Assembly: GCA_019747165.1 (NCBI GenBank)
Contig: JAIERC010000043.1
Span: forward strand, 1-46,341
DNA length: 46,341 nucleotides
Source: Sphingomonas sp.
GTDB taxonomy: Bacteria > Pseudomonadota > Alphaproteobacteria > Sphingomonadales > Sphingomonadaceae
Direction: 5' to 3'
This document shows, piece by piece, positions 1 to 8,449 of this stretch. Below the pieces are notes generated by a model. That model did not search any database. It was not told the origin of the DNA and saw nothing but the letters and a program-made list of their open reading frames with translations. Within the stretch, counting starts at the first letter, position 1. The number at the start of each line of letters is the position of its first letter. Position numbers and translations under genes: made by a program.

Positions 1-105
1 GCGCCCGAGGTGCGGCCAATTGTTGCTCCGGTCCGTGCCAACACGCTCGGCACTATGCCGCCCTTGCTCGACGACGATTTGGGTGCCGAGCAATACGGCG
101 GTTGA
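1..105 (+). CDS. C-terminal end of an unidentified protein (5' truncated)
   Basis: The first reading frame is open from the window edge to a TGA at 103-105 and gives 34 residues ending LDDDLGAEQYGG. The other two forward frames are also open here. I prefer this one because its residue mix is protein-like, whereas the others are rich in Cys, Trp and Arg. No family is recognisable from so short a tail. It lies upstream of the mobilization genes on the same strand and could belong to a neighbouring backbone gene. Confidence 0.35.
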   Translation, partial: APEVRPIVAPVRANTLGTMPPLLDDDLGAEQYGG

Positions 106-126
106 TTGAAGCTGGGTTCGGTCCGC

Positions 127-166
127 GGTCAGCGACACATCATCAATCGATGATGTGTCGCTGACC
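127..166. repeat. Perfect 18-bp inverted repeat with 4-nt loop
   Basis: The arms are GGTCAGCGACACATCATC (127-144) and its exact reverse complement (149-166), around the loop AATC. It lies 21 bases after the stop codon of the truncated upstream gene and is followed by TTTAT, not a long T run. It could be a terminator for that gene, or a protein-binding or structural element of the transfer origin. The arm length and perfect pairing exceed what a typical terminator needs. Confidence 0.7.
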
Positions 167-213
167 TTTATCCGGTTCCGGTCATTCTAACCGTCGCACC
201 CTGCAAGTTCTGA

Positions 214-246
214 CCGGTCCACCGGGGCCCTTAAGCAGTGCGCCCG
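214..246 (+). other. Candidate oriT nic region
   Basis: A short inverted repeat, CCGGT-CC-ACCGG (214-225), is followed about 11 bases later by TTAAGCAGTGCGCCC (231-245). The AGTGCGCCC core resembles the nic core of RSF1010/Ti-type origins (TAAGTGCGCCCT), where an inverted repeat also precedes the cleavage site. Its place just upstream of mobC-like and relaxase genes fits an origin of transfer. The match is partial, because CA interrupts the TAAG-GTGCG spacing, so this is a prediction only. Confidence 0.4.
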
Positions 247-407
247 AGAGGGTTTCAAAATCAAGACAGGGGTCGTTTCGGACCGGGCGGCAACCGAAGG
301 GCCGCGAAGGTGGGCAGTATTTTTATGCAGGATGGACCCGGTGGCCCGGGTCGTGCCGGTCTTGCGGCGCTGAAGCTTCTTAAGACCGGAAGGGCAGGAA
401 GGTGGCT

Positions 408-755
408 ATGCGCATTTTTGCAGCGGCGAAGGAATCGCCGAAAAAGAATAAACGGGCGAGCCGCTACGCGATCAAAGCCAGCGTGTCGCAAGTAGAATAT
501 CAGGAATTGCAGGAGCGCTGCGGCGCGTGCGGCTGCACCATGGCCGATCTCGTTCGGGGGGCGCTTCGGCTTGACCAGCCGTCGCGCGAACGGCCGTTGC
601 TGGTCTGCGCGGGTCAGCTGTTGAGAGCAGGAAATGCGCATGCTGCGGCGTCCGCCGGGAACGATGAGCAAACGGCAATGGAACGCGGCGATGAACTTCG
701 ACGATTAGCCGTCGAGCTGATTGCCCTTGCCGTCGAGCAGGGCGAGCTCAGGTGA
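408..755 (+). CDS. MobC-like relaxosome accessory protein
   Basis: The product is a 115-residue basic protein that probably binds DNA at the transfer origin and helps the relaxase load. Its N-terminal third is rich in Lys and Arg. It is followed by a stretch of the pattern IKASVSQVEYQELQERC..CG.TMADLVRGAL, typical of the ribbon-helix-helix/MobC family (SxxExxxL...A...G.t.s.lvR.aL). The ATG at 408 is preceded by GGAAGG at 5-base spacing, so I prefer it to the in-frame GTG at 402. The stop overlaps the GTG start of the relaxase in a GTGA junction, which indicates translational coupling. The last 40 residues form a probable helix with no recognised function. The family assignment rests on sequence pattern and on the neighbour. 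Confidence 0.72.
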   Translation: MRIFAAAKESPKKNKRASRYAIKASVSQVEYQELQERCGACGCTMADLVRGALRLDQPSRERPLLVCAGQLLRAGNAHAAASAGNDEQTAMERGDELRRLAVELIALAVEQGELR

Positions 756-3172
756 TCGTCAATTCGATCTCGCACGAACAACGCCAACGCGCAAAGGCCG
801 CGCGCTCGAAAGCGAAAAGTGTCGGCGAGACAGTGTCCCTTGAGCGCGTGTCCGCCGCCGCGCAGGCGGCGCTTGTGAAGAGTTCCAGCAACTATTTCAT
901 GCAGCCGACGAAAGCGGCGGCACGAGCACTCGGGATCGAGCAGCACATAGCTGGGAAAACCAGCGAATATCTTCATCGGAACAAGGATGGAAATGAACGC
1001 GTCGTCCTAGTCGCACACCGAAATTTCGAAACGGACACACTCATAACGCAACAGGCCGAGATGATCGCGGAAATGACGGCGGTGCCAGACAACGATCATG
1101 CGTTTGAGCATCTCGTAATATCGCCCGGTCACGGAATCGAGCCTACGGAGCAACAGATGAGGGAGGTCCCCGGACGGCTGCTCGATCTGCTCGGCGTTGG
1201 AACGCACAAAGCGTTCGTCGTCTGGCACGGCGATACGGTTCATCCCCATGGTCACATCGGGGTTAGTCGAGTCCATCCCGCCACCGGCAGACGCGTCGTG
1301 ATGGGTGATGGTTGGCTGCTCGAGACGATGGGGCAGGCGATCGCGCAAATCGAATATGAGCAAGGATGGCAGCCGGAACCCAACGCGCGCTATCACGCAA
1401 ATGAATATGGCGTGTTTGCAATGGCCACCCGGATAAAGGTCCGGGACGCCGAGTTCAACCATCTGGCTACCGCACGGGACTATAAGCGGATCCGTGCCGC
1501 AGAAGCAGAACGTGAGGCGAAGCTGAAACTATCGCCGGGCGCGATCGACTACGAGCGTCATCACGGACGATGGAGCGACGAGCGGACGGCGAAGCTTGTT
1601 GCTTGGCCAATCATCCGCGATGCCGCCACTTGGCCCGAACTCCATCGTCAATTGGGACGGTATGGCATCCGCTATGAACAGGAGCGTAGCGGCGCGCGGC
1701 TTTACATCGGTGACCGCCCGGTCACGGCAACGACAGCAAATGGCGCGGCATCCCTTGAGAAACTGAAACCCCGGCTCAAAAGTTTTCAGCCCCGAGCGCC
1801 CGACGTGTTGGTCTACGCGCATGCGCCGCCCATGCTCGACGGGGCGGAGCAGCGAGCTGAAAAGGCAGCGGCTAGGAAGGGCGCGAATGCGGATCGCGAT
1901 CTGGCGAAAACGGTCGCGGACAACGCGAAGGCTATCCTCCTGGAAGAGCATAAGCGCCTGCAGGCGAGTATCAACGAGACCCAATGGGTAGGGCGGGCGA
2001 AGGATCTTGAATTGGTGCGGGGTCTCGTCGGCGCCAGTTACCGAAATGCAAGCTTGGCCGTCGAAGATTGCCGCCGGGACGTCCTTCAAAAGATCCGGCG
2101 ACGACGAGATCGCGATTACGAAGGTCGGGACGGCGACGAACTTGATGACGAAACGGCAGAGAACGCACCCGATATCGCGATCCTCATCGGGAGCAACGGG
2201 CGGCACGATGCATTGGCTTGGACGATCCCCGGGTATGACATTGAGGAGACGCCGACCGAATGCCGCTATCTGAAGGCGAAACAGGTCAAGTTCATCGATC
2301 ATGGAAACTTCATCGCGATCCAGGATGCGACTGATCGACAGGCTGTCACCGATGCGCTCAAGCTTGCCGCGGCGAAATGGGAGCGCGTCCATATCGTCGG
2401 CGATCGGAAGTTCATCGAAACGGCTCTCGACATTGCCATCGATCAAGGAATCGTTGTCACCAATCCCGAACTTCAGGCCAGGATCGCCGAGAAACACGCA
2501 GCGATCGCGCACCGAGACCGGGTTGCAGCTGCGCGTGTCCAGCAGGCAGTCCAGAACTGGCCATTCCTGCACAAGGTTGACAATGCAGTTGTGATGACAA
2601 AGGCCGAGCTGAAACGGCATGGGGTCGATCGCACGCAAATGATGTTGCCAGCGGGTCAAGCAATCTTGCGTGGCCATCATGCGAAGCAGACTGAGGAAAT
2701 GCGACGGCTGAAGGAACGAGTGGTTACCAACCCTCACGCGTTCCTCGACGAACAGAGACGCGTCAGATTCGGGCCCAACGCAGGATCCGACTATTACCCC
2801 CGCGCGCAAAGCTGGATGCGCGATCCGATGTTTGCCGGGGTATTCGAGAAATGGGTCCGCGATGCCATGAACGGCCGGGCTTCGGAACAACCCGGCAACG
2901 TCGCTGGTGCCGCTGTCGCAAGACCTACGGCCCCGCCGAACCAACCGGCTTTAAGTCCTCGAGACATTGCCTTGCGGAACGCTGTCTGGCGCGCATCGGC
3001 ACGATACGGTCGGCGTGTTGCGGCGCAGTGGGATGCGTTAGAGCGTCTCGATCGTGAACGCATGCCTTGCGCTGGCGAACCGCTCTTGCGACCCAACCAG
3101 GACCCGGTTGGCCAAAGCGCATCGACCATTGCGGCGAAGGACCTTATGTCCGGGTCTGCGGCTGAGCTTTAA
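752..3172 (+). CDS. Mobilization relaxase (MOBP/MOBQ-like) with LPD7-type C-terminal region
   Basis: This 806-residue relaxase should nick one strand at oriT and lead it into the recipient. The metal-binding motif III is clear at about residues 157-170 as HGDTVHPHGHIGVSR, the HxD..PHxH histidine triad of MOBP/MOBQ enzymes. A candidate motif I tyrosine lies in the N-terminal region (SSNYFMQP or SEYLHR). From about residue 500 to 585 the pattern AVTDALKLAAAKW..VHIVGD..F...A.D.AI..G..V.NPEL matches the LPD7 domain found at the C-terminus of many alphaproteobacterial plasmid relaxases. There is no helicase or primase domain. Translation starts at a GTG overlapping the upstream stop codon. No VirD4 or type IV secretion gene is in the window, so autonomy of transfer cannot be judged. 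Confidence 0.85.
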   Translation: MIVNSISHEQRQRAKAARSKAKSVGETVSLERVSAAAQAALVKSSSNYFMQPTKAAARALGIEQHIAGKTSEYLHRNKDGNERVVLVAHRNFETDTLITQQAEMIAEMTAVPDNDHAFEHLVISPGHGIEPTEQQMREVPGRLLDLLGVGTHKAFVVWHGDTVHPHGHIGVSRVHPATGRRVVMGDGWLLETMGQAIAQIEYEQGWQPEPNARYHANEYGVFAMATRIKVRDAEFNHLATARDYKRIRAAEAEREAKLKLSPGAIDYERHHGRWSDERTAKLVAWPIIRDAATWPELHRQLGRYGIRYEQERSGARLYIGDRPVTATTANGAASLEKLKPRLKSFQPRAPDVLVYAHAPPMLDGAEQRAEKAAARKGANADRDLAKTVADNAKAILLEEHKRLQASINETQWVGRAKDLELVRGLVGASYRNASLAVEDCRRDVLQKIRRRRDRDYEGRDGDELDDETAENAPDIAILIGSNGRHDALAWTIPGYDIEETPTECRYLKAKQVKFIDHGNFIAIQDATDRQAVTDALKLAAAKWERVHIVGDRKFIETALDIAIDQGIVVTNPELQARIAEKHAAIAHRDRVAAARVQQAVQNWPFLHKVDNAVVMTKAELKRHGVDRTQMMLPAGQAILRGHHAKQTEEMRRLKERVVTNPHAFLDEQRRVRFGPNAGSDYYPRAQSWMRDPMFAGVFEKWVRDAMNGRASEQPGNVAGAAVARPTAPPNQPALSPRDIALRNAVWRASARYGRRVAAQWDALERLDRERMPCAGEPLLRPNQDPVGQSASTIAAKDLMSGSAAEL

Positions 3173-3416
3173 CATCGTTACCGACCGTCAGCGACGCGAA
3201 AGCGTGCGCATCGCAATCTGTGACGGCCCCCAAACCTCCGCCATACATCTTCGCCCGAAACTCGATGCAGAAGCAGAAGGGTTTTCCGTCGATGACGTAC
3301 CAGCGGCTCGCTGGACAACTCACGCAGATCGGCTTCCCCTTTTCAAACGCGATGGTTTGATGCCGGGTCAATGTAGGTCCACGATGCTGGTTTGGAATTG
3401 AAATGGGACGGTCCAT
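3144..3416 (-). CDS. Small cysteine-rich hypothetical protein
   Basis: This is a 90-residue protein of unknown function. It carries CVSCPASRWY, then FCFC, then a lone CD, spaced like a small zinc-binding fold (CxxC...CxC...C). The ATG is preceded at ideal distance by GAGGAG (sequence GAGGAGAGGGTA before ATG), the strongest argument that it is expressed. Its last 29 bases overlap the end of the relaxase gene on the opposite strand, so the two converge. The last residues (VKAQPQTRT) are probably unstructured. I do not recognise a family. The cysteine spacing and strong ribosome-binding site favour a real gene over a chance frame. Confidence 0.6.
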   Translation of the reverse strand: MDRPISIPNQHRGPTLTRHQTIAFEKGKPICVSCPASRWYVIDGKPFCFCIEFRAKMYGGGLGAVTDCDAHAFASLTVGNDVKAQPQTRT

Positions 3417-3757
3417 TACCCTCTCCTCGGGATTAACGGATGAGGTTATGGCTCCGCCCGATTAAGATCATGTTGATCGATCGGCGGCATCGGTCGACCG
3501 CCAAGTCGACACTGAAAAGGCATGCAGTTTAGCGCCAATCGGAATTGCGCGACGGTCCGCAGGTAAACGACAATGTCAGTTCGAACGTCAGCTGATTTGT
3601 TTTCACTCCTGAAGCCGACGGACGGCTTTCTGGACAGCATGAGACAACAGAATCTGTCGGTCGGCAATGCGCCTAATCTCGGTCATCAAGCTCGCGCTAA
3701 CGTGGCCCGGAAACCCGCCATTGTGCCGGCGACCTTCGTCCTACCACCTCTAAATAG
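3417..3757. other. Intergenic stretch between mobilization and defence genes
   Basis: These 340 bases hold no frame I would defend. Short frames on both strands (about 60-75 codons) lack a good ribosome-binding site or recognisable motif. The left part should contain the promoter of the small cysteine-rich gene reading leftward. No terminator hairpin with a T run is visible after qatD. This is a plausible boundary of the defence island, but I see no direct repeat to mark it. Confidence 0.5.
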
Positions 3758-4507
3758 TTAGGCTTTCCGCGAATGCATCGAGATCAATCGCCGGAAGTTG
3801 CGGGTCATTAGGCGCTCTGCATCCTTCGAAGACGTAGCCTTAAGTTGGGCAAAATCGTGATACAGAGATCCGCCCCCGCCGGGGACGAGCGGGACGCCAT
3901 CCGCCGTCCCAAACGGTCCATCCGTCTCGGGCAGCAGACGGTCGACCGGCATTGCGTCGATGGCATCGCGTCCGGATTTACTAACTATCATGCCCGGCCC
4001 CACCGAAAACCAACATCCCAGAGCAGCGGCGCGGTCGATGATTGCAGACTTTGCCGAGAACCAATGAAGTATGAATGTCCCGGCAAGCGGCTCAAACTCT
4101 AGCATATCGAGAAGCATCTCCACTGCCCCGCGACTATGAAGGGAGATAATTCGACCTCCGGCCGCGGCGCAAGCATCGAGAATTTCATGCAACACCTCAG
4201 CCTGAGTTGTGAGGGTCTCGCGGTGCGGTTTTGAGCCGTCGAGCCCAATCTCACCAACATAGTCGGTGGTCGGCAGCAGTTCGTGAAAAAGACGCAGCTC
4301 GTGTCGGCGGGTGGCCGCAAGCTCGGGATGCAGCCCCAACGCGGTGCGGATCCTTCCGCCCTTGGGGACGAGCGCCGAGGTCCCCGCAAACGCACTCGGC
4401 GTCGTCGTCACCGAGAGAATATACACGCCGTCCTCGACGGCCTTGCGGACTGTCGCTGCCGGATCGGGGTAGAGGTCGAGATGGCAATGGAAGTCTATCA
4501 GCGCCAT
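3758..4507 (-). CDS. qatD: QatD: TatD-family metal-dependent DNase of the Qat anti-phage system
   Basis: This 249-residue TatD-type amidohydrolase-fold nuclease is the last gene of the qat operon. The metal ligands are all visible: DFHCHLD (His7, His9), GEIGLDG (Glu86), LHSRGA (His124), LHWF (His148) and ETDGPFG (Asp196). Housekeeping TatD is usually slightly longer (about 260 residues) and is not found beside a QueC-like protein and a KAP ATPase, so context decides for QatD. The start at 4507 overlaps the end of qatC by 10 bases. The frame extends 37 codons upstream, but that stretch is an Arg-rich shadow of qatC. All four Qat proteins were required for phage resistance in the original description (Gao and colleagues, 2020). 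Confidence 0.9.
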   Translation of the reverse strand: MALIDFHCHLDLYPDPAATVRKAVEDGVYILSVTTTPSAFAGTSALVPKGGRIRTALGLHPELAATRRHELRLFHELLPTTDYVGEIGLDGSKPHRETLTTQAEVLHEILDACAAAGGRIISLHSRGAVEMLLDMLEFEPLAGTFILHWFSAKSAIIDRAAALGCWFSVGPGMIVSKSGRDAIDAMPVDRLLPETDGPFGTADGVPLVPGGGGSLYHDFAQLKATSSKDAERLMTRNFRRLISMHSRKA

Positions 4508-5760
4508 CGAACCGTGCCAAACAAGGCGCCGAGCTCGGCCAAACCGCGGCCAACGGCGTCGATGGTGAGGGCGCGGGTCGCGGCGTCCGCGGGAAGCGGA
4601 CCGGCGCGCGCGACCCATCGACCGATCTCACGGGGACCGTCGCCGTCGTGGGCCGCCACGGCGTGCCTCGCTGCCAACACGTCATCGTTGCGCGAACTTG
4701 CCCGCAGATCGTTGAGATACAACGTGCCGTCATGCATCCCGGCTGCATGAAAGGACGCGCGCCGGATCAGACAGGGGACGCATCTGCCGCACTGCCCGTT
4801 GGCCCGCTTCCCCTTCCCGCAGGAATAGGTCTTGGAGGCAAGGTCGACCAGATGCGGATGGTGGCCCCGCGCAAGCATCTCGCCCTTCGTCGTCGCAAAG
4901 AACGGGTTCCGCAGTTCGGCCTGAACGCCCGTCGCTGCCCAGATCTGGTTCAGTCGTGACATGAAATGCGGATGCGTCGTGCGCGTGCTGAGCGACCCCA
5001 TGCGCCGGTTCGTGAATGGCGGATTGATCGCGATGAGTGCGTTCTCGGGGACCAATACCTCACGGATCCCGCAACCCGTCGCCGCCAACGCGCCATAGGC
5101 GAAGAACAGGATCGACCTGGCGCGTGTCGAGCCCTCGTATGGCTGGCGCCAGCGCTCGGCGACTCGACCTTCGAAACGGTGACCCTCAAGCCCAAGTGCC
5201 GCAGCGAGTTGCTTTTGTGGTCCGATCTCCTTGGCCGAACCCTGACTGACCAGGAACGGGCGGGCACCCCCGTTCAGGGCCGCGACCGCGCCGAGGAAGC
5301 TGTCCAGTCCGCCGGAGAAGAGGCAGATGGCGTCGCGGTCGTGAAGCCGGCCCTCTACGTGTGGACACGCGAGCCCGCCCGCTCGGAAGTTTAAGTGCCA
5401 AACGTCGCCCGTGAGAAAGCGCAGCGCTTCGGCCAGCTCACTTGCCTGCGCGGTCCATGGCATCGGATCGACTACGGCGACGTCGAGGCCAATGACGCGC
5501 GTCCAACCGTTCGGCGAGCCCGACCGCAGGACAAATCGGTCGGCGGCGAAAACCGACATCGCTATTGACATGAAGTCCCAAGCGGCCGCGCTCGGTGCGC
5601 CGGGGATCTGCCTGCGGACACGGTCCGCCAGCGTCGCGCCGAGGCCCGGCAGGTCTGACGTCCCGCTGGCGTAGAGATGGACACCGATTGTGTCCGGTTG
5701 CCGGTGCGACGCGACGGCGTCAGCGGTGATGGGCGTCGCCTGGACGCTGAGGTCTACCAT
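4498..5760 (-). CDS. qatC: QatC: QueC-like PP-loop protein of the Qat system
   Basis: A 420-residue protein, nearly twice the length of housekeeping QueC (about 230). Residues 149-154, SGGLDS, form the PP-loop ATP-pyrophosphatase motif. Cys314, Cys324, Cys327 and Cys330 (SCGKG...GQCGRCVPC) correspond to the zinc-binding cluster of QueC. The first roughly 140 residues have no QueC counterpart, as expected for QatC. QueC converts carboxy-deazaguanine to preQ0, so a nucleotide or protein modification chemistry is plausible, but the Qat substrate is inferred. Its start overlaps the qatB stop by 7 bases and its end overlaps qatD by 10, so all three are translationally coupled. No other queuosine gene is nearby, which argues against a biosynthetic role. 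Confidence 0.92.
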   Translation of the reverse strand: MVDLSVQATPITADAVASHRQPDTIGVHLYASGTSDLPGLGATLADRVRRQIPGAPSAAAWDFMSIAMSVFAADRFVLRSGSPNGWTRVIGLDVAVVDPMPWTAQASELAEALRFLTGDVWHLNFRAGGLACPHVEGRLHDRDAICLFSGGLDSFLGAVAALNGGARPFLVSQGSAKEIGPQKQLAAALGLEGHRFEGRVAERWRQPYEGSTRARSILFFAYGALAATGCGIREVLVPENALIAINPPFTNRRMGSLSTRTTHPHFMSRLNQIWAATGVQAELRNPFFATTKGEMLARGHHPHLVDLASKTYSCGKGKRANGQCGRCVPCLIRRASFHAAGMHDGTLYLNDLRASSRNDDVLAARHAVAAHDGDGPREIGRWVARAGPLPADAATRALTIDAVGRGLAELGALFGTVRWR

Positions 5761-6536
5761 CGTGCCATCTCCCCATAGACGGCACTCGTTATCTCGACGA
5801 CGATCCCATCTAGGCCGTCTGGGCTCAGCGAGCCACCGCTCCGCTGGATGATCGGGGTGGCGATCTCGTCAGCTGCAGCGCGGACAAGATCCCTTAGAGC
5901 GTTCTCGCGCTGGACCGCGGTCGCGGGCGCCACGTTCTCGGCAGACTTGCCCTGTTCCGCGGCGATCGCCGCGAAGACCAGTTCCGCGACGAAGCATACC
6001 GTCGCGACGACGACCACGTGGTCAGTCACGGCGTTCAGGTCGAATACCGGCTGGTCGCCGAGCGCCTCGAATAGCGCCTCGGCCATCGCCGACCGCACCA
6101 TGTCCTCGTCGAGGATGCCCGGCGGACAGAACTGGTCCACGATAGTTGTGATCGCCTCCTCCAGCGGCCGACCGGCAAGGGTTCCCAAGTCGAAGCCGGC
6201 GACAACCACCGCTGCGCCGTTCGCCTGCGCAACTGATGCCAAGGCCGACAGCGCGGCACCGCCCGTCCGCGCGGCACGCGCATGGCGCGCCGAAGCCCGC
6301 GAGCCTCCCATCGCCCGGGCATAGTTCCCAAGTGCGCGGCGGCCTGCCGCCCTGTCGCCGGTGCCCATGTACTCCCTGAGCGCCCGCCGCGCTCCCGACA
6401 GCGGCGCGGCGGGCAGCACGTCCGGCAGCGCGGGCGCAGGCTGCGGCTGGTCAGGCGCCGGCGGATCCTGATCCGCCCAAGGTGCGACCAGTGGCGATCC
6501 GCCCGGCGTTGATGGCTTCGACTGCGATGTGCCCAT
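5754..6536 (-). CDS. qatB: QatB: uncharacterised component of the Qat system
   Basis: A 260-residue protein lying exactly where qatB is expected, between the KAP ATPase and the QueC-like gene. The first 50 residues are rich in Pro, Ala, Gly and Ser and look disordered (GTSQSKPSTPGGSPLVAPWA). Residues about 60-105 are basic and Ala/Gly-rich (RRALREYMGTGDRAAGRRAL), and the rest looks helical and soluble. There is no recognised enzymatic motif. The ATG follows the qatA TAG with no gap and the end overlaps qatC by 7 bases. The assignment rests on gene order, size and partners more than on its own sequence. Confidence 0.82.
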   Translation of the reverse strand: MGTSQSKPSTPGGSPLVAPWADQDPPAPDQPQPAPALPDVLPAAPLSGARRALREYMGTGDRAAGRRALGNYARAMGGSRASARHARAARTGGAALSALASVAQANGAAVVVAGFDLGTLAGRPLEEAITTIVDQFCPPGILDEDMVRSAMAEALFEALGDQPVFDLNAVTDHVVVVATVCFVAELVFAAIAAEQGKSAENVAPATAVQRENALRDLVRAAADEIATPIIQRSGGSLSPDGLDGIVVEITSAVYGEMARW

Positions 6537-8300
6537 CTACTTTCCCCCCAGATACCCCTTGCCGCGCAGGGCGAACTTCACTCCCGAGTTCATCGTGTCC
6601 CGCGGGATATCGTCAATGAGCGCCTGCAGCTGACGCTTCCCGCCCTCCGACTTTTCGCCGAGCAGGATCGCGCCCTGGATGCCGGGCAGCTTCCCGGTCC
6701 AGTCGCCCTCGCGCAGGCTCGCGACCATTCCCGCCATAACGGCGACGCGCTCGTCGATGTTCAGCCGGTCGATCACGTCAATGGCGGCCGGGGAGTTCAC
6801 GCTCGTCACGCCGAGCAACGCCTGCACGGCGGCCCCGACGCTGTCGCTCGCCCTAGAGCTCGCGGGCGAGGCCATCACGTCGCGGCTGAGGAACAGCGCC
6901 GGCTGCAGCGCCTTGGCGTCATTGAAGCGAGGCTCCAGCCGCCGCCATTCCTCGATGAATGCCTCGTATGCTTTCCATGCCGCCGGGGTCTGCGGGCGCT
7001 TCACGCCGTCCCCTAAATCCTCGGTCGCCTTAAGTTGCAGGTCCGCACCCTCCTCGCCAGCCATGACCATGGTGTAGAGGGCTTGGGTCGCGTCGGAGTC
7101 AGTTCCGCGCTCGAAGATCGCGAGCTTCGCGAGGGTGCCCAGGTCGATCTTCATTTTCCTCGTGGCGGCCAGCGATCTGCGCAGCATCACGGCATTGAGC
7201 AGGCGCTTGATGATGCGCGGGTTGCCGTCGATCTTGTCCGCAGTTGTGAGCGTCGGTGCGAGACCGTCTGCCGTGCCGAGCATCTCGAGGAGCCCGGCGG
7301 GACGTCCGGCGACGCCGTCGATCTGGTCGGCGGTAAAGCTGGCACCGTTCCACGCGTTCTGCAGGGCCTCCAGCAGGACCGCCTGCACCTTGCCAAGCGC
7401 GGCGGGCGCGAGTTTCTGGGTAAACAGGGAATACATGTAGGCGCGCACGTCGTCGACGCCGACGCGTGGGACCCGGAACGGAACCTGGATTACCTTATCA
7501 AGATAGTCGTGGACGTGCTTGGCATTGGGATCGCTGAAGTGCCTCGCCACAGAGTGGCGGATCATGTCCTCATCGGCGGCAACTACGAAGGCGGTGCCGG
7601 GCAGGAAGAGGAATAGGCGAATGGCTTCGAGCGTGCCTATCGCAACATCGGGCAGGCATCGATCGAGGTTGTCGACGAACACGATCAGCGGACGGCCGAG
7701 CTCGTCGAGGATCTCGCCAAACTCCTTGCGGAACGCCGCGATCTCTCTCGGCGGCGTCTTCGCCTCCCCGGGCTTGATCAACTTGGACCAGCCCTCATGG
7801 GCGTCCTTCGCCGCTTCCTTCAGTGCCTTGGCTTCGTCGCCTCCTCCGCCACCGACGACCAGCGATGAGATCGCCGAGCCCGCCTTCGTCAGAAGGCCTG
7901 GCGGCACTCCGAAGGCCATCCCAATTCCGAAGTCGGCCGCCATGCCGATCGCGCGGAAATAATTCACGCGCGACGCGAACTGCTTGATCTTTTCGATTAG
8001 CTTCTCGTCGTCCTTGGCAGCCTTCAGCAAGGTGTCAGCGACCACTTCCATCAAGGCCGCCTTAGAATCATCGAAGCCTTGGTAGAGCCAGGCGTCGAAG
8101 TCGATGAAGAGAGGCGGTGCCTCGCCCCGCTCGAGCTTCCCCCTAACAAGTCGCAGCACCGTGGACTTGCCGGTACCCCAAGTCCCGAACACGCCGATCG
8201 AGAGGGGCAGCATCTCCTCCGTCGTCGCTAGAGCGCCGATCTGGTCCGCCAGTTCAGTGAAATTTAGGAAATCCTCGGCGCTTTCGCGGTCGCTCCACAT
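6537..8300 (-). CDS. qatA: QatA: KAP-family P-loop NTPase of the Qat system
   Basis: This 587-residue NTPase is the first gene of the qat operon. Walker A is GTWGTGKS (residues 39-46). Walker B is LIVFVDNLDRC (about 205-215), with the DNLDR signature of KAP NTPases. FIDFDAWLYQG at about 65-75 is the other KAP hallmark (fdaW). An Ala/Gly-rich segment at about 117-152 (AIGMAADFGIGMAF to SLVVGGGGG) may be a membrane-associated insertion, common in KAP proteins. GGGGAGGAG lies 9 bases upstream of the ATG, an unusually strong ribosome-binding site that supports the start at 8300. It heads a four-gene unit with qatB, qatC and qatD, with no gap or overlaps at each junction. Confidence 0.92.
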   Translation of the reverse strand: MWSDRESAEDFLNFTELADQIGALATTEEMLPLSIGVFGTWGTGKSTVLRLVRGKLERGEAPPLFIDFDAWLYQGFDDSKAALMEVVADTLLKAAKDDEKLIEKIKQFASRVNYFRAIGMAADFGIGMAFGVPPGLLTKAGSAISSLVVGGGGGDEAKALKEAAKDAHEGWSKLIKPGEAKTPPREIAAFRKEFGEILDELGRPLIVFVDNLDRCLPDVAIGTLEAIRLFLFLPGTAFVVAADEDMIRHSVARHFSDPNAKHVHDYLDKVIQVPFRVPRVGVDDVRAYMYSLFTQKLAPAALGKVQAVLLEALQNAWNGASFTADQIDGVAGRPAGLLEMLGTADGLAPTLTTADKIDGNPRIIKRLLNAVMLRRSLAATRKMKIDLGTLAKLAIFERGTDSDATQALYTMVMAGEEGADLQLKATEDLGDGVKRPQTPAAWKAYEAFIEEWRRLEPRFNDAKALQPALFLSRDVMASPASSRASDSVGAAVQALLGVTSVNSPAAIDVIDRLNIDERVAVMAGMVASLREGDWTGKLPGIQGAILLGEKSEGGKRQLQALIDDIPRDTMNSGVKFALRGKGYLGGK

Positions 8301-8449
8301 GCCCTAATGCTCCTCCCCGAGCTACAACTCGCGCAATTTATTAACTTAGTCGATGCCTGCTCGGCGCGCGAAACCAAATATCCATCCATATCGGGCCCGA
8401 ATGCCGCGCCGTCACGACCTGGGCCGAATATCGTGCTCACAGTTTCGCC
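8301..8449 (-). promoter_or_regulatory. Leader and probable promoter region of the qat operon
   Basis: These 149 bases separate the sacsin-like gene from qatA on the same strand. The leftward-reading strand carries an AT-rich patch in an otherwise GC-rich region (AAGTTAATAAATTG, about 8335-8348) that could serve as a -10 region, and then the strong GGGGAGGAG site. No convincing -35 partner or terminator hairpin is visible. The qat genes may therefore have their own promoter, be read through from the upstream operon, or both. Confidence 0.4.

Noticed and set aside
1529-2944. Long leftward open frame (471 codons) inside the relaxase gene
   Set aside because: Antisense shadow caused by high GC at third positions. 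The plus strand has clear relaxase motifs, and the frame has no family features or ribosome-binding site.
3758-4507. TatD as an ordinary housekeeping DNase
   Set aside because: Its coupling to a long QueC-like protein and KAP ATPase in the qatABCD order makes QatD the better reading.
4498-5760. QueC as part of queuosine or 7-deazaguanine DNA modification
   Set aside because: No QueD, QueE, FolE or transglycosylase gene is nearby and the protein has the long N-terminal extension expected of QatC.
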